NCBI GenBank assembly: GCA_026416955.1
Contig: JAOAEE010000043.1
Location: 1-45,696 of the forward strand
DNA: 45,696 bases
DNA from: Ignavibacteria bacterium
Lineage (GTDB): Bacteria; Bacteroidota; Ignavibacteria; Kapaibacteriales; UBA2268
Direction: 5' to 3'
The position numbers and the translations under genes were made by a program. How positions within the stretch are numbered: the first letter of the stretch is position 1; the number at the start of each line of letters is the position of its first letter. The notes below the pieces were generated by a model, which saw only the letters and a program-made list of their open reading frames with translations, did no database searches and was not told the DNA's origin. This document shows positions 16,203-24,697 of this stretch, in pieces.

Positions 16203-16696
16203 ATAAATTCCCAAACAAAGTAATCGATTTTTTTCGTAAAAACTTAGCAATTACTAAACAAGAAGTGATTTTCGTAGGCTTTTTGTTTTTCGCTCTTGTT
16301 GTTGCTTCATTAAACAAGTTCATAAATCAAAATCCAGCACACGAAGGAACAAGAAAATACTTACAATACTTAATCGACAGCCTTGAAGATGAGGAAACAA
16401 AGACCTTTGTTGGCACCGATATTAATTCCAACCCCGTAGACACAGCAAATCTGACCAATATCATCAAGACAACAACATTTTCGAAACTTAAAGATAGCGA
16501 TACTTTAAAAAAAATCAATATCAATACTGCATCAAGAGTTGAACTAATGCGGCTTCCGGGAATTGGAGAAAAAACAGCACAAAAGATTATTGAATTGCGA
16601 ATGAAAAAGAAATTTATTAAAAAAGATGATTTATTGGAAATCGATGGAATTGGTAGAAAAAAATTAGAACGCATAGAAAAGTTTATTACTTATTAA
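16199..16696 (+). CDS. ComEA-like membrane-anchored helix-hairpin-helix protein
   Basis: 165 residues with a GTG start overlapping the previous stop. One membrane anchor at about residues 22-40 (EVIFVGFLFFALVVASL) is followed by a linker of about 70 residues. The C-terminal domain carries two HhH motifs (INTASRVELMRLPGIGEKTA and LLEIDGIGRKKLERIEKF). This is the architecture of ComEA, the double-stranded-DNA receptor of natural transformation. Stand-alone HhH proteins of this type are also widespread in non-competent bacteria, and no other com genes are in the window. Confidence 0.8.
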   Translation: MNKFPNKVIDFFRKNLAITKQEVIFVGFLFFALVVASLNKFINQNPAHEGTRKYLQYLIDSLEDEETKTFVGTDINSNPVDTANLTNIIKTTTFSKLKDSDTLKKININTASRVELMRLPGIGEKTAQKIIELRMKKKFIKKDDLLEIDGIGRKKLERIEKFITY

Positions 16697-16724
16697 ATTG
16701 CATTTTTTTTCAATGGTGAAACAG

Positions 16725-17813
16725 ATGAAAAAAACAGTCTTCAATGAAATTCATAAGCAACTTGGCGCTAAAATGGTGGAATTCGCTGGTTTTGAAATGC
16801 CAATTCAATATCAAAAAGGCATTATCTACGAACATCTTGCTGTTCGCAAAAGCGTAGGTGTTTTCGATGTTACTCATATGGGTGAGTTCGATATTTCTGG
16901 TCCCGACGCGTTAATATTCGTCCAAAAAGTTACAATAAACGATGCAAGCAAATTATACCCGGGGAAAGTACAATATTCGGCAATGTGTTACCATAATGGG
17001 GGTATAGTTGATGATTTGCTTGTATACAGACTGGAAGAAAACCATTTTATGTTTGTTGTCAATGCTGCAAACATCGAAAAGGACTTCAATTGGTGCTTGG
17101 AAAATTCGAAAGAATTCGATGTTGTTCTAAAAAATATAAGCGACGAGACAAATTTGCTTGCTGTTCAAGGACCAAATTCATTGAAAACCTTGCAAAAATT
17201 AACTCCTATAAATTTAGAAGAATTAAAATACTACACTTTTACAATAGGGAAACTTGCCGACATCGATATGATAATTTCACGAACAGGATATACCGGAGAA
17301 CTTGGATTTGAACTTTACTTCCGTGGCGATTTCGAAACGGCAAAGAAATTATGGGACGCTATTTTCGATGCTGGCAAGGAATTCCAAATTGAACCAGTAG
17401 GATTAGGTTGCCGCGATACACTTCGGCTCGAAAAGGGCTATTGTCTCTATGGAAACGATATCGACCAAACGACTAACCCTATCGAAGCTGGGCTTGGTTG
17501 GATTACCAAATTGGAAAAAGGCACTTTTAATGGTTCCGAAGCAATTGCAAAAGTTAAAGAAGAAGGACCGAAAAGAAAACTCGTAGGTTTTGTATGTGAT
17601 GCAGATAAGTTTATTCCCCGACACAACTATAAAATATTCCTCGATGGTAGAGAAATTGGCTTTGTTACAAGTGGGAATTTTTCGCCCGTTCTAAGCAAGC
17701 CTATTGGAATGGGTTACGTTTCTATCGAGCATTCAAATCCAGAGACATTAATTCAGATAGAATCACGTGGAAAACTTTATAATGCAAAGATAGTCAAATT
17801 ACCTTTTGTCTAA
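16725..17813 (+). CDS. gcvT: Glycine cleavage system T protein (aminomethyltransferase)
   Basis: 362 residues from ATG 16725, where the family N-terminus begins (MKKTVFNEIHKQLGAKMVEF). An ATG four codons upstream at 16713 is also possible. Landmarks: AGFEMPIQYQ, FDVTHMGEFDISGPDA, the RTGYTGELGFELYF folate-binding region, GLGCRDTLRLEKGYCLYG, and the C-terminal barrel with GMGYVSIEHS. It transfers the methylene unit from the aminomethyl-lipoyl H protein to tetrahydrofolate with release of ammonia. The other gcv genes are not adjacent. An AAATTGCA sequence precedes the start. Confidence 0.96.
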   Translation: MKKTVFNEIHKQLGAKMVEFAGFEMPIQYQKGIIYEHLAVRKSVGVFDVTHMGEFDISGPDALIFVQKVTINDASKLYPGKVQYSAMCYHNGGIVDDLLVYRLEENHFMFVVNAANIEKDFNWCLENSKEFDVVLKNISDETNLLAVQGPNSLKTLQKLTPINLEELKYYTFTIGKLADIDMIISRTGYTGELGFELYFRGDFETAKKLWDAIFDAGKEFQIEPVGLGCRDTLRLEKGYCLYGNDIDQTTNPIEAGLGWITKLEKGTFNGSEAIAKVKEEGPKRKLVGFVCDADKFIPRHNYKIFLDGREIGFVTSGNFSPVLSKPIGMGYVSIEHSNPETLIQIESRGKLYNAKIVKLPFV

Positions 17814-17862
17814 TATTTTCAAATTGCAACAAAGTAAATTTTTACTATCTACTGTCTATCAA

Positions 17863-18872
17863 TTAATTAGATTTCGATAATATTTCGCCAATACCTTCTT
17901 CTAATTCGCTACAATCATCTTGTATCCCTTTCGCTTTGCAAAACTTGAGCAATAAAGAAACACAACACGTTAAGAATTTTCCTTTTCAGCACTCCGAACT
18001 TATACTTACTTGCTTAAAAGTTTCCTACGAATATCATTTTTTCCTTCCCCACGGTATTAAAACCCAGTTGCATTTGACTTTGTTTCTACAAACTTTACTT
18101 CAATTGCAAGGTTGTTTTAGTTTGTTCCTTCCCTAGCCTTCAATCTAATTTTCTGTTCCCAACATTTGTTCTTGAAACGAACTTCTTCCCGCACATTTCT
18201 CCTTGCTCAAAAAATCTACTTTCCTTACTAATATCGAAATGTTTCAATACTTCTCCAAACATTATTTTACCTTTTGCGTTACATATTAATCACTTAGCCA
18301 ACTTAATTGTAATCCTATCACACTCACCACGCTATCAATAACTAACGACCAATCTGATTTGTAGTTCCCTTTCAATACCTCTTGTGCAAGGTAAAGAAAT
18401 ACTCAACGCGAGTAGCCGAGACCATCTTTTGCAAAGTATCAAACCCATTTTTTAAATAAAGTTCTAATAGAGGTTCTGTTGTATTTACTCTGCTCTCCTT
18501 AAATGTTTCTACAAAGTCCATAGGCAACTCAGCGGGATATGCTAAAATTCATTCATTGCAAGGTAAAAATGCTTGAGTATTGCCACAACACCAAACGGGT
18601 TAGTCAAAAACATTTTTCTTCCACACAAAAGATGAATCATAATATGTTTGTTAGAACTACTGGTCAGCAGAAAGAAGAAGAGAAACAACGATTTTCCATC
18701 CCTTTGTTTTAAAAAAGGAAGGCAAGAAATTAAAAGTCGACATAGTAACTTCCCACAAGTTAAAAATAAAATCAACAAGAATTGCAAGAAAAAAAATCAT
18801 TATGTCGCAATAAAAATCTCCTCAACCCATTGCGTTTTCTTTCATTAATCCCTTGGCTCGCACTTTAACAAA
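17863..18872 (-). pseudogene. Decayed gene(s), first part resembling Rpn/PD-(D/E)XK nuclease-type proteins
   Basis: No intact gene exists here, but minus-strand frames read like protein across stops and shifts. Frame A (18872 to 18600) includes IFNLWEVTMSTFNFLPSF and KGWKIVVSLLLSADQ, with in-frame TGA at 18824-18822 and TAG at 18659-18657. The reading then moves one frame to NPFGVVAILKHFYLAMNEF (stop 18544-18542) and again to YPAELPMDFVETFKES...LKNGFDTLQKMV (stop 18374-18372). The VVSLLL-x-D, Y and NPFGVV order resembles Rpn-family transposase-associated nucleases, but only weakly. Near the end, KGIQDDCSELEEGIGEILSK stops at 17865-17863 and may belong to the same or another dead gene. The segment shows several disabling changes and no remaining start. 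Confidence 0.5.
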
Positions 18873-18877
18873 TTAAT

Positions 18878-19110
18878 ACTGACCAAAGTGGCAAGTCTAA
18901 ACCAAGCATATTTACCGAAGGGAAGGATGTCCCCGCTGTTTCAATTCACTCAGGTTGTAAGCCCGTGCTCACCACGGAAGCACCAACATTTTGCATTTGC
19001 TTAAAATTAAGTTTCCCGACGGAGAAGTTGTCGGCGGTACTTCGGAAGGAGAACAACTATCTTTGTTTTTGAAAAAAAAGTGGGGCATTCAATTGTCTTG
19101 TTCATTCTAA
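18878..19110 (+). pseudogene. Possible decayed coding fragment, origin unknown
   Basis: On the plus strand, one frame from 18878 gives DQSGKSKPSIFTEGKDVPAV and stays open to 19072. A second frame gives NILHLLKIKFPDGEVVGG and then SEGEQLSLFLKKKWGIQL, ending at the TAA at 19108-19110. The second stretch looks strongly protein-like but has no start and is out of frame with the first. G+C is higher here than in the surrounding decayed region. I recognise no family. Confidence 0.3.
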
Positions 19111-19173
19111 TTGAATTCACTACACTCTTCTCTTACAATAATTCTTACGACATTAAAAGGGGAGGGGTGGTGG

Positions 19174-19211
19174 AAAAAAAAAACAAAGACAGGTTTGTGC
19201 CTGTCTTTGTT
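19174..19211 (-). terminator. Intrinsic terminator after icd
   Basis: Inverted repeat AACAAAGACAGG / CCTGTCTTTGTT with a 6-nt loop (19182-19211). On the minus strand it is followed by an uninterrupted T run (the A run at 19174-19183 on the plus strand). It lies 33 bp past the icd stop. Confidence 0.93.
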
Positions 19212-19243
19212 TAGTTTTTTGGAATAATAACATTCTTTTTGGA

Positions 19244-20515
19244 TTAATCGTCCATATTCTCGATTATAGCAGAACCGAACTCAGAAGTTTTCAGCAAAGT
19301 AGCGCCTTCCATTAATCTATGGAAATCATAAGTAACACGTTTTTGTTTAATAGTTCGCTCCATACCTTTGATAATCAAGTCGGCTGCTTCTTGCCAGCCC
19401 ATATATTCAAGCATCATAACACCCGAAAGAATAACCGACCCGGGATTAACCTTGTCTTGGTTAGCGTAGCGCGGTGCCGTTCCGTGGGTTGCCTCGAATA
19501 TAGCGTGGCCAGTAATGAAGTTAATATTTGCACCGGGGGCAATTCCAATACCACCAACAGTAGCCGCAACTGCGTCGGAAATATAATCGCCGTTTAGGTT
19601 TAAAGTGCAAATCACGGAATAATCATTTGGTCGGGTAAGAATTTGTTGCAAGAATGCATCGGCAATAAAGTCCTTAACCAGCAACTTCCCTTTTGCTAAT
19701 TCCTCGGCTTGAACTCGATTAGCCTCTTCTTCGCCTTTTTCTGCTTTAATTTGGTCGTATTGTCTCCAAGTAAAAACTTTATCGCCATACTCTTGTTCCG
19801 CAACATCGTAGCCCCAATTTTTGAAGGCACCCTCGGTGAACTTCATAATATTTCCTTTATGGACAAAGGTAACCGAAGGAAGTTTCTTTTTCAAAGCATA
19901 TTCAATTGCAGCTCGGGCAATTCTCTTTGTTCCTTCTTCCGAAACTGGTTTCACCCCAATTGATGAAGTCTCGGGAAAGCGAATTTTGGTAACTCCCATT
20001 TCCTCTTGGAGAAACTTAATAACTTTTTTTACCTCTGGTGTTCCAGCCATCCATTCAATACCAGCATAAATATCTTCGGAATTTTCGCGGAAAATAACCA
20101 TATTTGTAAGTTCTGGATGTTTTACTGGGGAGGGAACCCCTTCGAAATAACGCACTGGCCTAAGGCACACATATAAATCCAAAAGTTGCCTTAATGCAAC
20201 ATTTAAAGAACGAATTCCGCCACCAACAGGTGTTGTCAAAGGTCCTTTAATACCGATAATGTATTCTTTGAAAGTATCGAGAGTTTCCTGTGGTAGCCAT
20301 TCTCCTTTTAATTTATAAGACTTTTCCCCAGCGAGAACTTCCATCCAATGGATTTTCCTCTTTCCTTTGTATGCTTTTTCGACAGCAGCATTAAAAACAC
20401 GCACACTTGCTCGCCAAATATCCGGTCCGGTTCCGTCGCCTTCGATAAATGGTATAATTGGGTCGTCGGGAACATTCAATTTCCCGTCTTGCATTGTGAT
20501 TTTTGTACCAGCCAT
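19244..20515 (-). CDS. icd: Isocitrate dehydrogenase (NADP-dependent type)
   Basis: 423 residues, collinear with bacterial type I NADP-IDH. It has [14 protein letters not shown] near the start, the substrate/phosphorylation loop ([20 protein letters not shown]), [20 protein letters not shown], and [23 protein letters not shown] specificity is suggested by the tyrosine in APRYANQ and by Tyr and Arg in [11 protein letters not shown], the positions that bind the 2'-phosphate in E. coli IDH; E. coli has Lys where this protein has Arg before the first tyrosine. It oxidatively decarboxylates isocitrate to 2-oxoglutarate in the TCA cycle. It is monocistronic, with a TTAATTTGCA box upstream and its own terminator. 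It is divergent from the carboxylase operon. Confidence 0.96.
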   Translation of the reverse strand: MAGTKITMQDGKLNVPDDPIIPFIEGDGTGPDIWRASVRVFNAAVEKAYKGKRKIHWMEVLAGEKSYKLKGEWLPQETLDTFKEYIIGIKGPLTTPVGGGIRSLNVALRQLLDLYVCLRPVRYFEGVPSPVKHPELTNMVIFRENSEDIYAGIEWMAGTPEVKKVIKFLQEEMGVTKIRFPETSSIGVKPVSEEGTKRIARAAIEYALKKKLPSVTFVHKGNIMKFTEGAFKNWGYDVAEQEYGDKVFTWRQYDQIKAEKGEEEANRVQAEELAKGKLLVKDFIADAFLQQILTRPNDYSVICTLNLNGDYISDAVAATVGGIGIAPGANINFITGHAIFEATHGTAPRYANQDKVNPGSVILSGVMMLEYMGWQEAADLIIKGMERTIKQKRVTYDFHRLMEGATLLKTSEFGSAIIENMDD

Positions 20516-20762
20516 AGTAAACTCTTATTAAACCTACAAACAAATTGCAAATTAAACAATAATATTTTGGAAAAAAAATTAAAAAACCTTATTTTAAAAA
20601 CTTATCGGTTACAAAATTTTTTTGTTTTACCGAATGTTTGTATAAAAAATTTATTGAACAATTGCTGAAACTAAATCCAAAAAAATTTAGCTTTTTGTTA
20701 ACGATTTGTTTCAAAATGAAAATTAATTTAAATTTCACCTTTTAAATTTTGCAAAATAAATT

Positions 20763-22265
20763 ATGATAAAAAAGATACTTGTGGCAAATCGAAGCGAAAT
20801 TGCTTGCCGAGTAATAAAGGCTTGCAAGGAACTTGGAATAAAGACAGTTGCAGTTTATTCCGATATCGACAAGAATGCACTTCATACATTGCTTGCCGAC
20901 GAAGCAGTTTACATCGGAGAATCTCCACCTTTGAAATCCTACTTAAATATGGAATCGATAATCGAAGCAGCAAAAAGAACACATTGCGACGCAATACACC
21001 CCGGGTATGGTTTCCTTTCCGAAAGAGCTGAATTCAATAAAATGGTTCGGGATGCTGGCTTGATATTTATTGGTTCGAACCCCGAGTCGATGCAGCTTCT
21101 GGGCTCAAAAGTCCAATCCCGGCAAACTATGATGAGCTCGGGGGTGCCAGTAATTCCGGGAATGAAGTCTGCTTCGAAAGACATCGAAGAATTCAAATCT
21201 GTTGCCCGAGAATTAGGTTACCCAGTTCTTGTGAAAGCATCCGATGGTGGCGGTGGCAAAGGAATGCGGGTCGTCCAGTCCGAAGACGACTTAGAAGTTG
21301 CGGTTGCTTCGGCAATGCGAGAATCTATCTCGGCATTTAAAAGCGACGCAATCTACTTGGAAAAATATATCGAATCACCTCGGCACATTGAGTTCCAAGT
21401 TGCTGCGGACAACTTTGGAAATGCTGTCTACCTATTCGAAAGGGAGTGTTCAATCCAAAGGCGTCACCAAAAAATAATCGAAGAGACCCCATCGGTTGCA
21501 CTCGACCCAGATTTACGCCGAAGAATGGGCGAAGCCGCAGTCCGGGCAATCAAAGCCGCCGGGTATACAAATTTAGGCACCGTTGAATTTCTTTTAGATA
21601 AATACGGGAACTTCTACTTCCTTGAAGTAAATGCAAGAATCCAAGTTGAACATCCGATTACTGAACTTACTACTGGAGTAGATTTAGTAAAACTACAAAT
21701 TCATATAGCCAACGGAGGCAAATTGCCTTTCGAACAAGACGATTTGAAGCAACACGGCCACGCAATCGAGTGTCGTATCTACGCAGAAGACGCTGAAAAC
21801 AACTTCCTACCATCGAGTGGAAAAATCCTTTTTTTGCGCGAGCCAACCGGTCCGGGGATTCGTTTCGATTCGGGAATTTATATTGGCTCGGAAGTACCAA
21901 TTTTTTACGACCCAATCCTTGCAAAGTTAATTGTTTGGGGAAAAGACCGCGAGGAAGCCCGAAATCGCATGATTAATGCTTTGAAAAACACTGTGATTTT
22001 AGGAGCCAAAACTTCCATCGGATTTATGATTAAAGTGCTTGAACATCCAGAATGGATTGCTGGCAATACTTATACAAACTTTATCGAAAAACATTTCTCC
22101 CAAGGCTACACTGCCGACCCAAATCTTTTGAAATTTGCTCTTGCCGCCGCCGAATTCTCTTTCAGAAACCAAAAGAAAGTGGTAGTTTCATACAAAGGGA
22201 AGGAAGAAATTCCATCGCCTTGGGCATCTATTGGTCCTTGGGAAATTGCAATGAACAAATCGTAG
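20763..22265 (+). CDS. accC: Biotin carboxylase subunit of an acyl-CoA/pyruvate carboxylase
   Basis: 500 residues. N-terminal biotin carboxylase domain (KKILVANRSEIACRVIKACK, then HPGYGFLSERAEF). The ATP-grasp domain has the glycine-rich loop KASDGGGGKGMRVV, the bicarbonate/biotin-site ERECSIQRRHQKIIEE and FLEVNARIQVEHPITEL. The C-terminal domain includes AIECRIYAEDAENNFLPSSG. It carboxylates biotin on the carrier protein encoded 8 bp downstream. The family pattern fits pyruvate-, propionyl- or methylcrotonyl-CoA carboxylase A subunits as well as AccC. No carboxyltransferase gene is adjacent, so the final acceptor is undetermined. The accC symbol therefore denotes the domain family. Confidence 0.9.
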   Translation: MIKKILVANRSEIACRVIKACKELGIKTVAVYSDIDKNALHTLLADEAVYIGESPPLKSYLNMESIIEAAKRTHCDAIHPGYGFLSERAEFNKMVRDAGLIFIGSNPESMQLLGSKVQSRQTMMSSGVPVIPGMKSASKDIEEFKSVARELGYPVLVKASDGGGGKGMRVVQSEDDLEVAVASAMRESISAFKSDAIYLEKYIESPRHIEFQVAADNFGNAVYLFERECSIQRRHQKIIEETPSVALDPDLRRRMGEAAVRAIKAAGYTNLGTVEFLLDKYGNFYFLEVNARIQVEHPITELTTGVDLVKLQIHIANGGKLPFEQDDLKQHGHAIECRIYAEDAENNFLPSSGKILFLREPTGPGIRFDSGIYIGSEVPIFYDPILAKLIVWGKDREEARNRMINALKNTVILGAKTSIGFMIKVLEHPEWIAGNTYTNFIEKHFSQGYTADPNLLKFALAAAEFSFRNQKKVVVSYKGKEEIPSPWASIGPWEIAMNKS

Positions 22266-22273
22266 AGGTAAAA

Positions 22274-22765
22274 ATGAAAATTGCATACAAAGAAAATCAA
22301 TTTACTATTGAAACAAGTGGAAGCATTATAAAAATCGATAACAACGAGTATCCCTTAGAAATTGAAAAATATTCAGACAATATCTTGAAAATTTCTATTG
22401 ATGGCGAACAAAAAGTCGTTTATGTTGCAAACGACAATAACAATTGCTATGTTTTTATCGACGGGGACCAATACACATTGCAAAAAACCGACGAAAACAT
22501 ACTTGAAGACAAAGTAATCGAAGCAAAAGAAAAAGATATTGAATTTATCAAACCACCTATGCCGGGAAGCGTTGTAAAATTGCTTGTTGAAAAAGGAAAA
22601 GAAGTTGAAGAAGGTGCCCCCATTATCGTTGTCGAAGCAATGAAAATGGAAATTACTCTATATTCCTCGATTAATGGAATTGTCTCGGAAATAAATGTCG
22701 AGCCCGGTCAACAAGTCGACGCAGACAAAGTGCTTGTCGTAATTAAAAGAAACGAAAATAGTTAA
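22274..22765 (+). CDS. Biotin carboxyl carrier protein (propionyl/pyruvate carboxylase type)
   Basis: 163 residues from ATG 22274, preceded by an AGAGGT ribosome-binding site. The first 90 residues form a beta-rich domain of the kind found in acyl-CoA carboxylase A-chain linkers. The C-terminal 75 residues are a biotinyl domain with PPMPGSVVKLLVEKG and the biotinylation site VEAMKMEI (K124). It shuttles carboxybiotin between the carboxylase encoded immediately upstream and an unlinked carboxyltransferase. The separate gene, rather than fusion to the carboxylase, fits a multi-subunit enzyme. The sequence lacks the Pro/Ala-rich linker of classical AccB. Confidence 0.88.
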   Translation: MKIAYKENQFTIETSGSIIKIDNNEYPLEIEKYSDNILKISIDGEQKVVYVANDNNNCYVFIDGDQYTLQKTDENILEDKVIEAKEKDIEFIKPPMPGSVVKLLVEKGKEVEEGAPIIVVEAMKMEITLYSSINGIVSEINVEPGQQVDADKVLVVIKRNENS

Positions 22766-22770
22766 TTTTG
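22763..22770 (+). promoter_or_regulatory. Candidate promoter box upstream of sucC
   Basis: TAATTTTG followed by CA overlaps the last codons of the carrier protein gene, about 40 bp before the sucC ATG, and matches the TAnnTTTG -7 consensus. No good TTTG is seen at the -33 distance, so support is partial. Confidence 0.4.
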
Positions 22771-22808
22771 CATTTTATTTCTTTTGTTTAAATAAATAGA
22801 AATTGTTT

Positions 22809-24050
22809 ATGAAAATTCACGAGTATCAAGCAAAGGAACTATTACGTAAGTTCAATGTTCCAACTTTGTTCGGGAAGGTTGTCTTCACCAGCGAAGAAGC
22901 CGGGCGAGTTGCATACAATGAATTCGAAACACAAGGAAGAAATGTCGTTGTCGTAAAAGCACAAGTCTTTGCCGGAGGCAGAGGCAAAGGTATTGTCTAC
23001 GACCCCGAAACCGACCAACCAATGCTATTGTTCGATAAAGAAGTCCGTGGGGTAAATGTAGTTACTGGCGAAAATCTTGCCGACAAAGTTTACCAGTATT
23101 CGGTAAAAATGCTTGGGAAAAAACTTGTTACAGTGCAAACGGGCTCGGCTGGAACAATTATTCGAAAAATCTTACTCGAAGAAGGTGTTTCCATAGCAAA
23201 AGAATTTTACGCCGGGATTGTACTCGATAGGAATGTTGGTCGGAACACAATTATGGTTTCCACCGAAGGTGGAGTTGAAATCGAAAAGGTTGCCGAGGAA
23301 TCCCCTGAAAAAATATTAAAGGAATGGATAAATCCTTCGATTGGCTTCCAGCAATATCAAGCCCGAAGGCTTGCTTTCGGTTTAGGACTTACTGGCGAGG
23401 CTTTCAAAAACTTTGTCTATTTCATAAATCAACTTGTTCGTGCTTACGAAGAATTGGATTGTAGTTTATTGGAAATCAATCCGTTGGTTCTGACAACTGA
23501 TGGCAAGATGATAGCACTCGACGCAAAAATGAATTTCGACGACAATGCCCTTTTCCGACATCCAGAATATGCAGAACTCCGAGACATTACCGAAGAAGAC
23601 CCGCTTGAAGTTGAAGCCTCGAAGTATGACTTAAGTTACATCAAATTGGACGGCAACGTCGGGTGTATGGTAAACGGAGCCGGTTTGGCAATGGCAACGA
23701 TGGATTTAATCCAACTTTCCGGAGGTAAACCCGCGAACTTCCTCGATGTCGGAGGCGGAGCCAATGTTGAAAGAATTGCAAATGCTTTTCGAATAATGGT
23801 TTCGGACCCAAATGTGAAAGCCGTTCTGATAAATATTTTCGGGGGTATTGTTCGTTGCGATAAAGTAGCAAACGGAATTGTCGAAGCATTGAAAAACGTC
23901 GAGGTAAAGGTTCCAGTTATTGTTCGCCTCGATGGGACAAACGCCGAGGAAGGTCTGAATATCCTTCGAAATTCGAACCTTGAATTTCGTGTAGCGAGAA
24001 CATTCGAAGAAGCAGCAAAAACCGTTACCGAAGTTGTATCGAATTTGTAG
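22809..24050 (+). CDS. sucC: Succinyl-CoA ligase (ADP-forming) beta subunit
   Basis: 413 residues from ATG 22809, where the family N-terminus KIHEYQAKELLRKF begins. The ATP-grasp domain has VKAQVFAGGRGKG and LEINPLVLTTDGKMIALDAK. The C-terminal ligase domain contains NVGCMVNGAGLAMATMDLI, GGKPANFLDVGGGA and NIFGGIVRCDKVA. With SucD, which is not present here, it makes ATP from succinyl-CoA in the TCA cycle. About 25 residues longer than the E. coli protein, mostly by internal insertion. Downstream is only a weak hairpin. Confidence 0.96.
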   Translation: MKIHEYQAKELLRKFNVPTLFGKVVFTSEEAGRVAYNEFETQGRNVVVVKAQVFAGGRGKGIVYDPETDQPMLLFDKEVRGVNVVTGENLADKVYQYSVKMLGKKLVTVQTGSAGTIIRKILLEEGVSIAKEFYAGIVLDRNVGRNTIMVSTEGGVEIEKVAEESPEKILKEWINPSIGFQQYQARRLAFGLGLTGEAFKNFVYFINQLVRAYEELDCSLLEINPLVLTTDGKMIALDAKMNFDDNALFRHPEYAELRDITEEDPLEVEASKYDLSYIKLDGNVGCMVNGAGLAMATMDLIQLSGGKPANFLDVGGGANVERIANAFRIMVSDPNVKAVLINIFGGIVRCDKVANGIVEALKNVEVKVPVIVRLDGTNAEEGLNILRNSNLEFRVARTFEEAAKTVTEVVSNL

Positions 24051-24149
24051 TTTTGTTACAAATTCCCTTTATTTTTTCAAACATAGTTAATTTAAAAATT
24101 CGAAAAGTAGATTTTATTGGAATTGGTTTAAGTATTTGCTTTCTTTTCT

Positions 24150-24184
24150 CCTTTTCCCACAGAAAAGGATATTTCAATTTTTTT
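24150..24184 (+). terminator. Weak candidate terminator after sucC
   Basis: A 6-bp stem CCTTTT/AAAAGG with a 7-nt loop (24150-24168) is followed, after ATATTTCAA, by seven T bases. The short AT-heavy stem makes it uncertain. Confidence 0.35.
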
Positions 24185-24225
24185 AAAAAGAACTCGTTAA
24201 TTCTTTTTTATATATCGAGGATAAA

Positions 24226-24690
24226 ATGAACAAAGTTATCGAAGGTATTCTCGACGCAACGGGAAAAAAATTTGCAATAGTAGTTTCTCGTTGGAATCAA
24301 TTCATTGTTTCTAAGATGCTTGATGGTGCGTTGGACGCACTTCGACGACATAATGCAACAGACGAAAACATTACTATTGTTTACTGTCCGGGCTCTTTCG
24401 AAATACCTCTTGTTTGCAAACGACTTGCTCTTTCTAAGCAATTCGATGCAATTATTGCTCTTGGAGCAGTAATTCGTGGGGCTACTCCACATTTCGACTA
24501 CATTGCGAGCGAAGTTGCAAAAGGAGTTGCCCAAGTGAACCTCGAAACTGGTGTTCCAGTTGTTTTCGGTGTCCTAACCACCGATACAATCGAGCAAGCA
24601 ATCGAGCGTGCGGGTAGTAAAAGTGGTAATAAAGGTTTCGATGCAGCTATGGCTGCAATTGAACTTGTCTCGCTTTTCGAAAAAATATAA
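24226..24690 (+). CDS. ribH: 6,7-dimethyl-8-ribityllumazine synthase
   Basis: 154 residues, normal length. Signature elements: [20 protein letters not shown] (substrate-binding Trp-Asn), [36 protein letters not shown] with the catalytic histidine, and [19 protein letters not shown]. It condenses the ribityl pyrimidinedione with dihydroxybutanone phosphate in the penultimate step of riboflavin synthesis, in a 60- or 10-mer shell. A GAGG ribosome-binding site precedes the ATG. The next gene starts 7 bp later, an unexpected pairing with an exported protein. Other rib genes are not in the window. Confidence 0.97.
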   Translation: MNKVIEGILDATGKKFAIVVSRWNQFIVSKMLDGALDALRRHNATDENITIVYCPGSFEIPLVCKRLALSKQFDAIIALGAVIRGATPHFDYIASEVAKGVAQVNLETGVPVVFGVLTTDTIEQAIERAGSKSGNKGFDAAMAAIELVSLFEKI

Positions 24691-24697
24691 TTCTGTT

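Noticed and set aside
17936-18136. 66-codon plus-strand ORF in the gcvT-icd gap
   Set aside because: It runs antisense to the readable decayed minus-strand gene and shows no signal of its own.
21073-21088. GGTTCGAACCCC, resembling a tRNA T-loop
   Set aside because: It lies in frame inside the biotin carboxylase gene and has no acceptor or anticodon stem around it.
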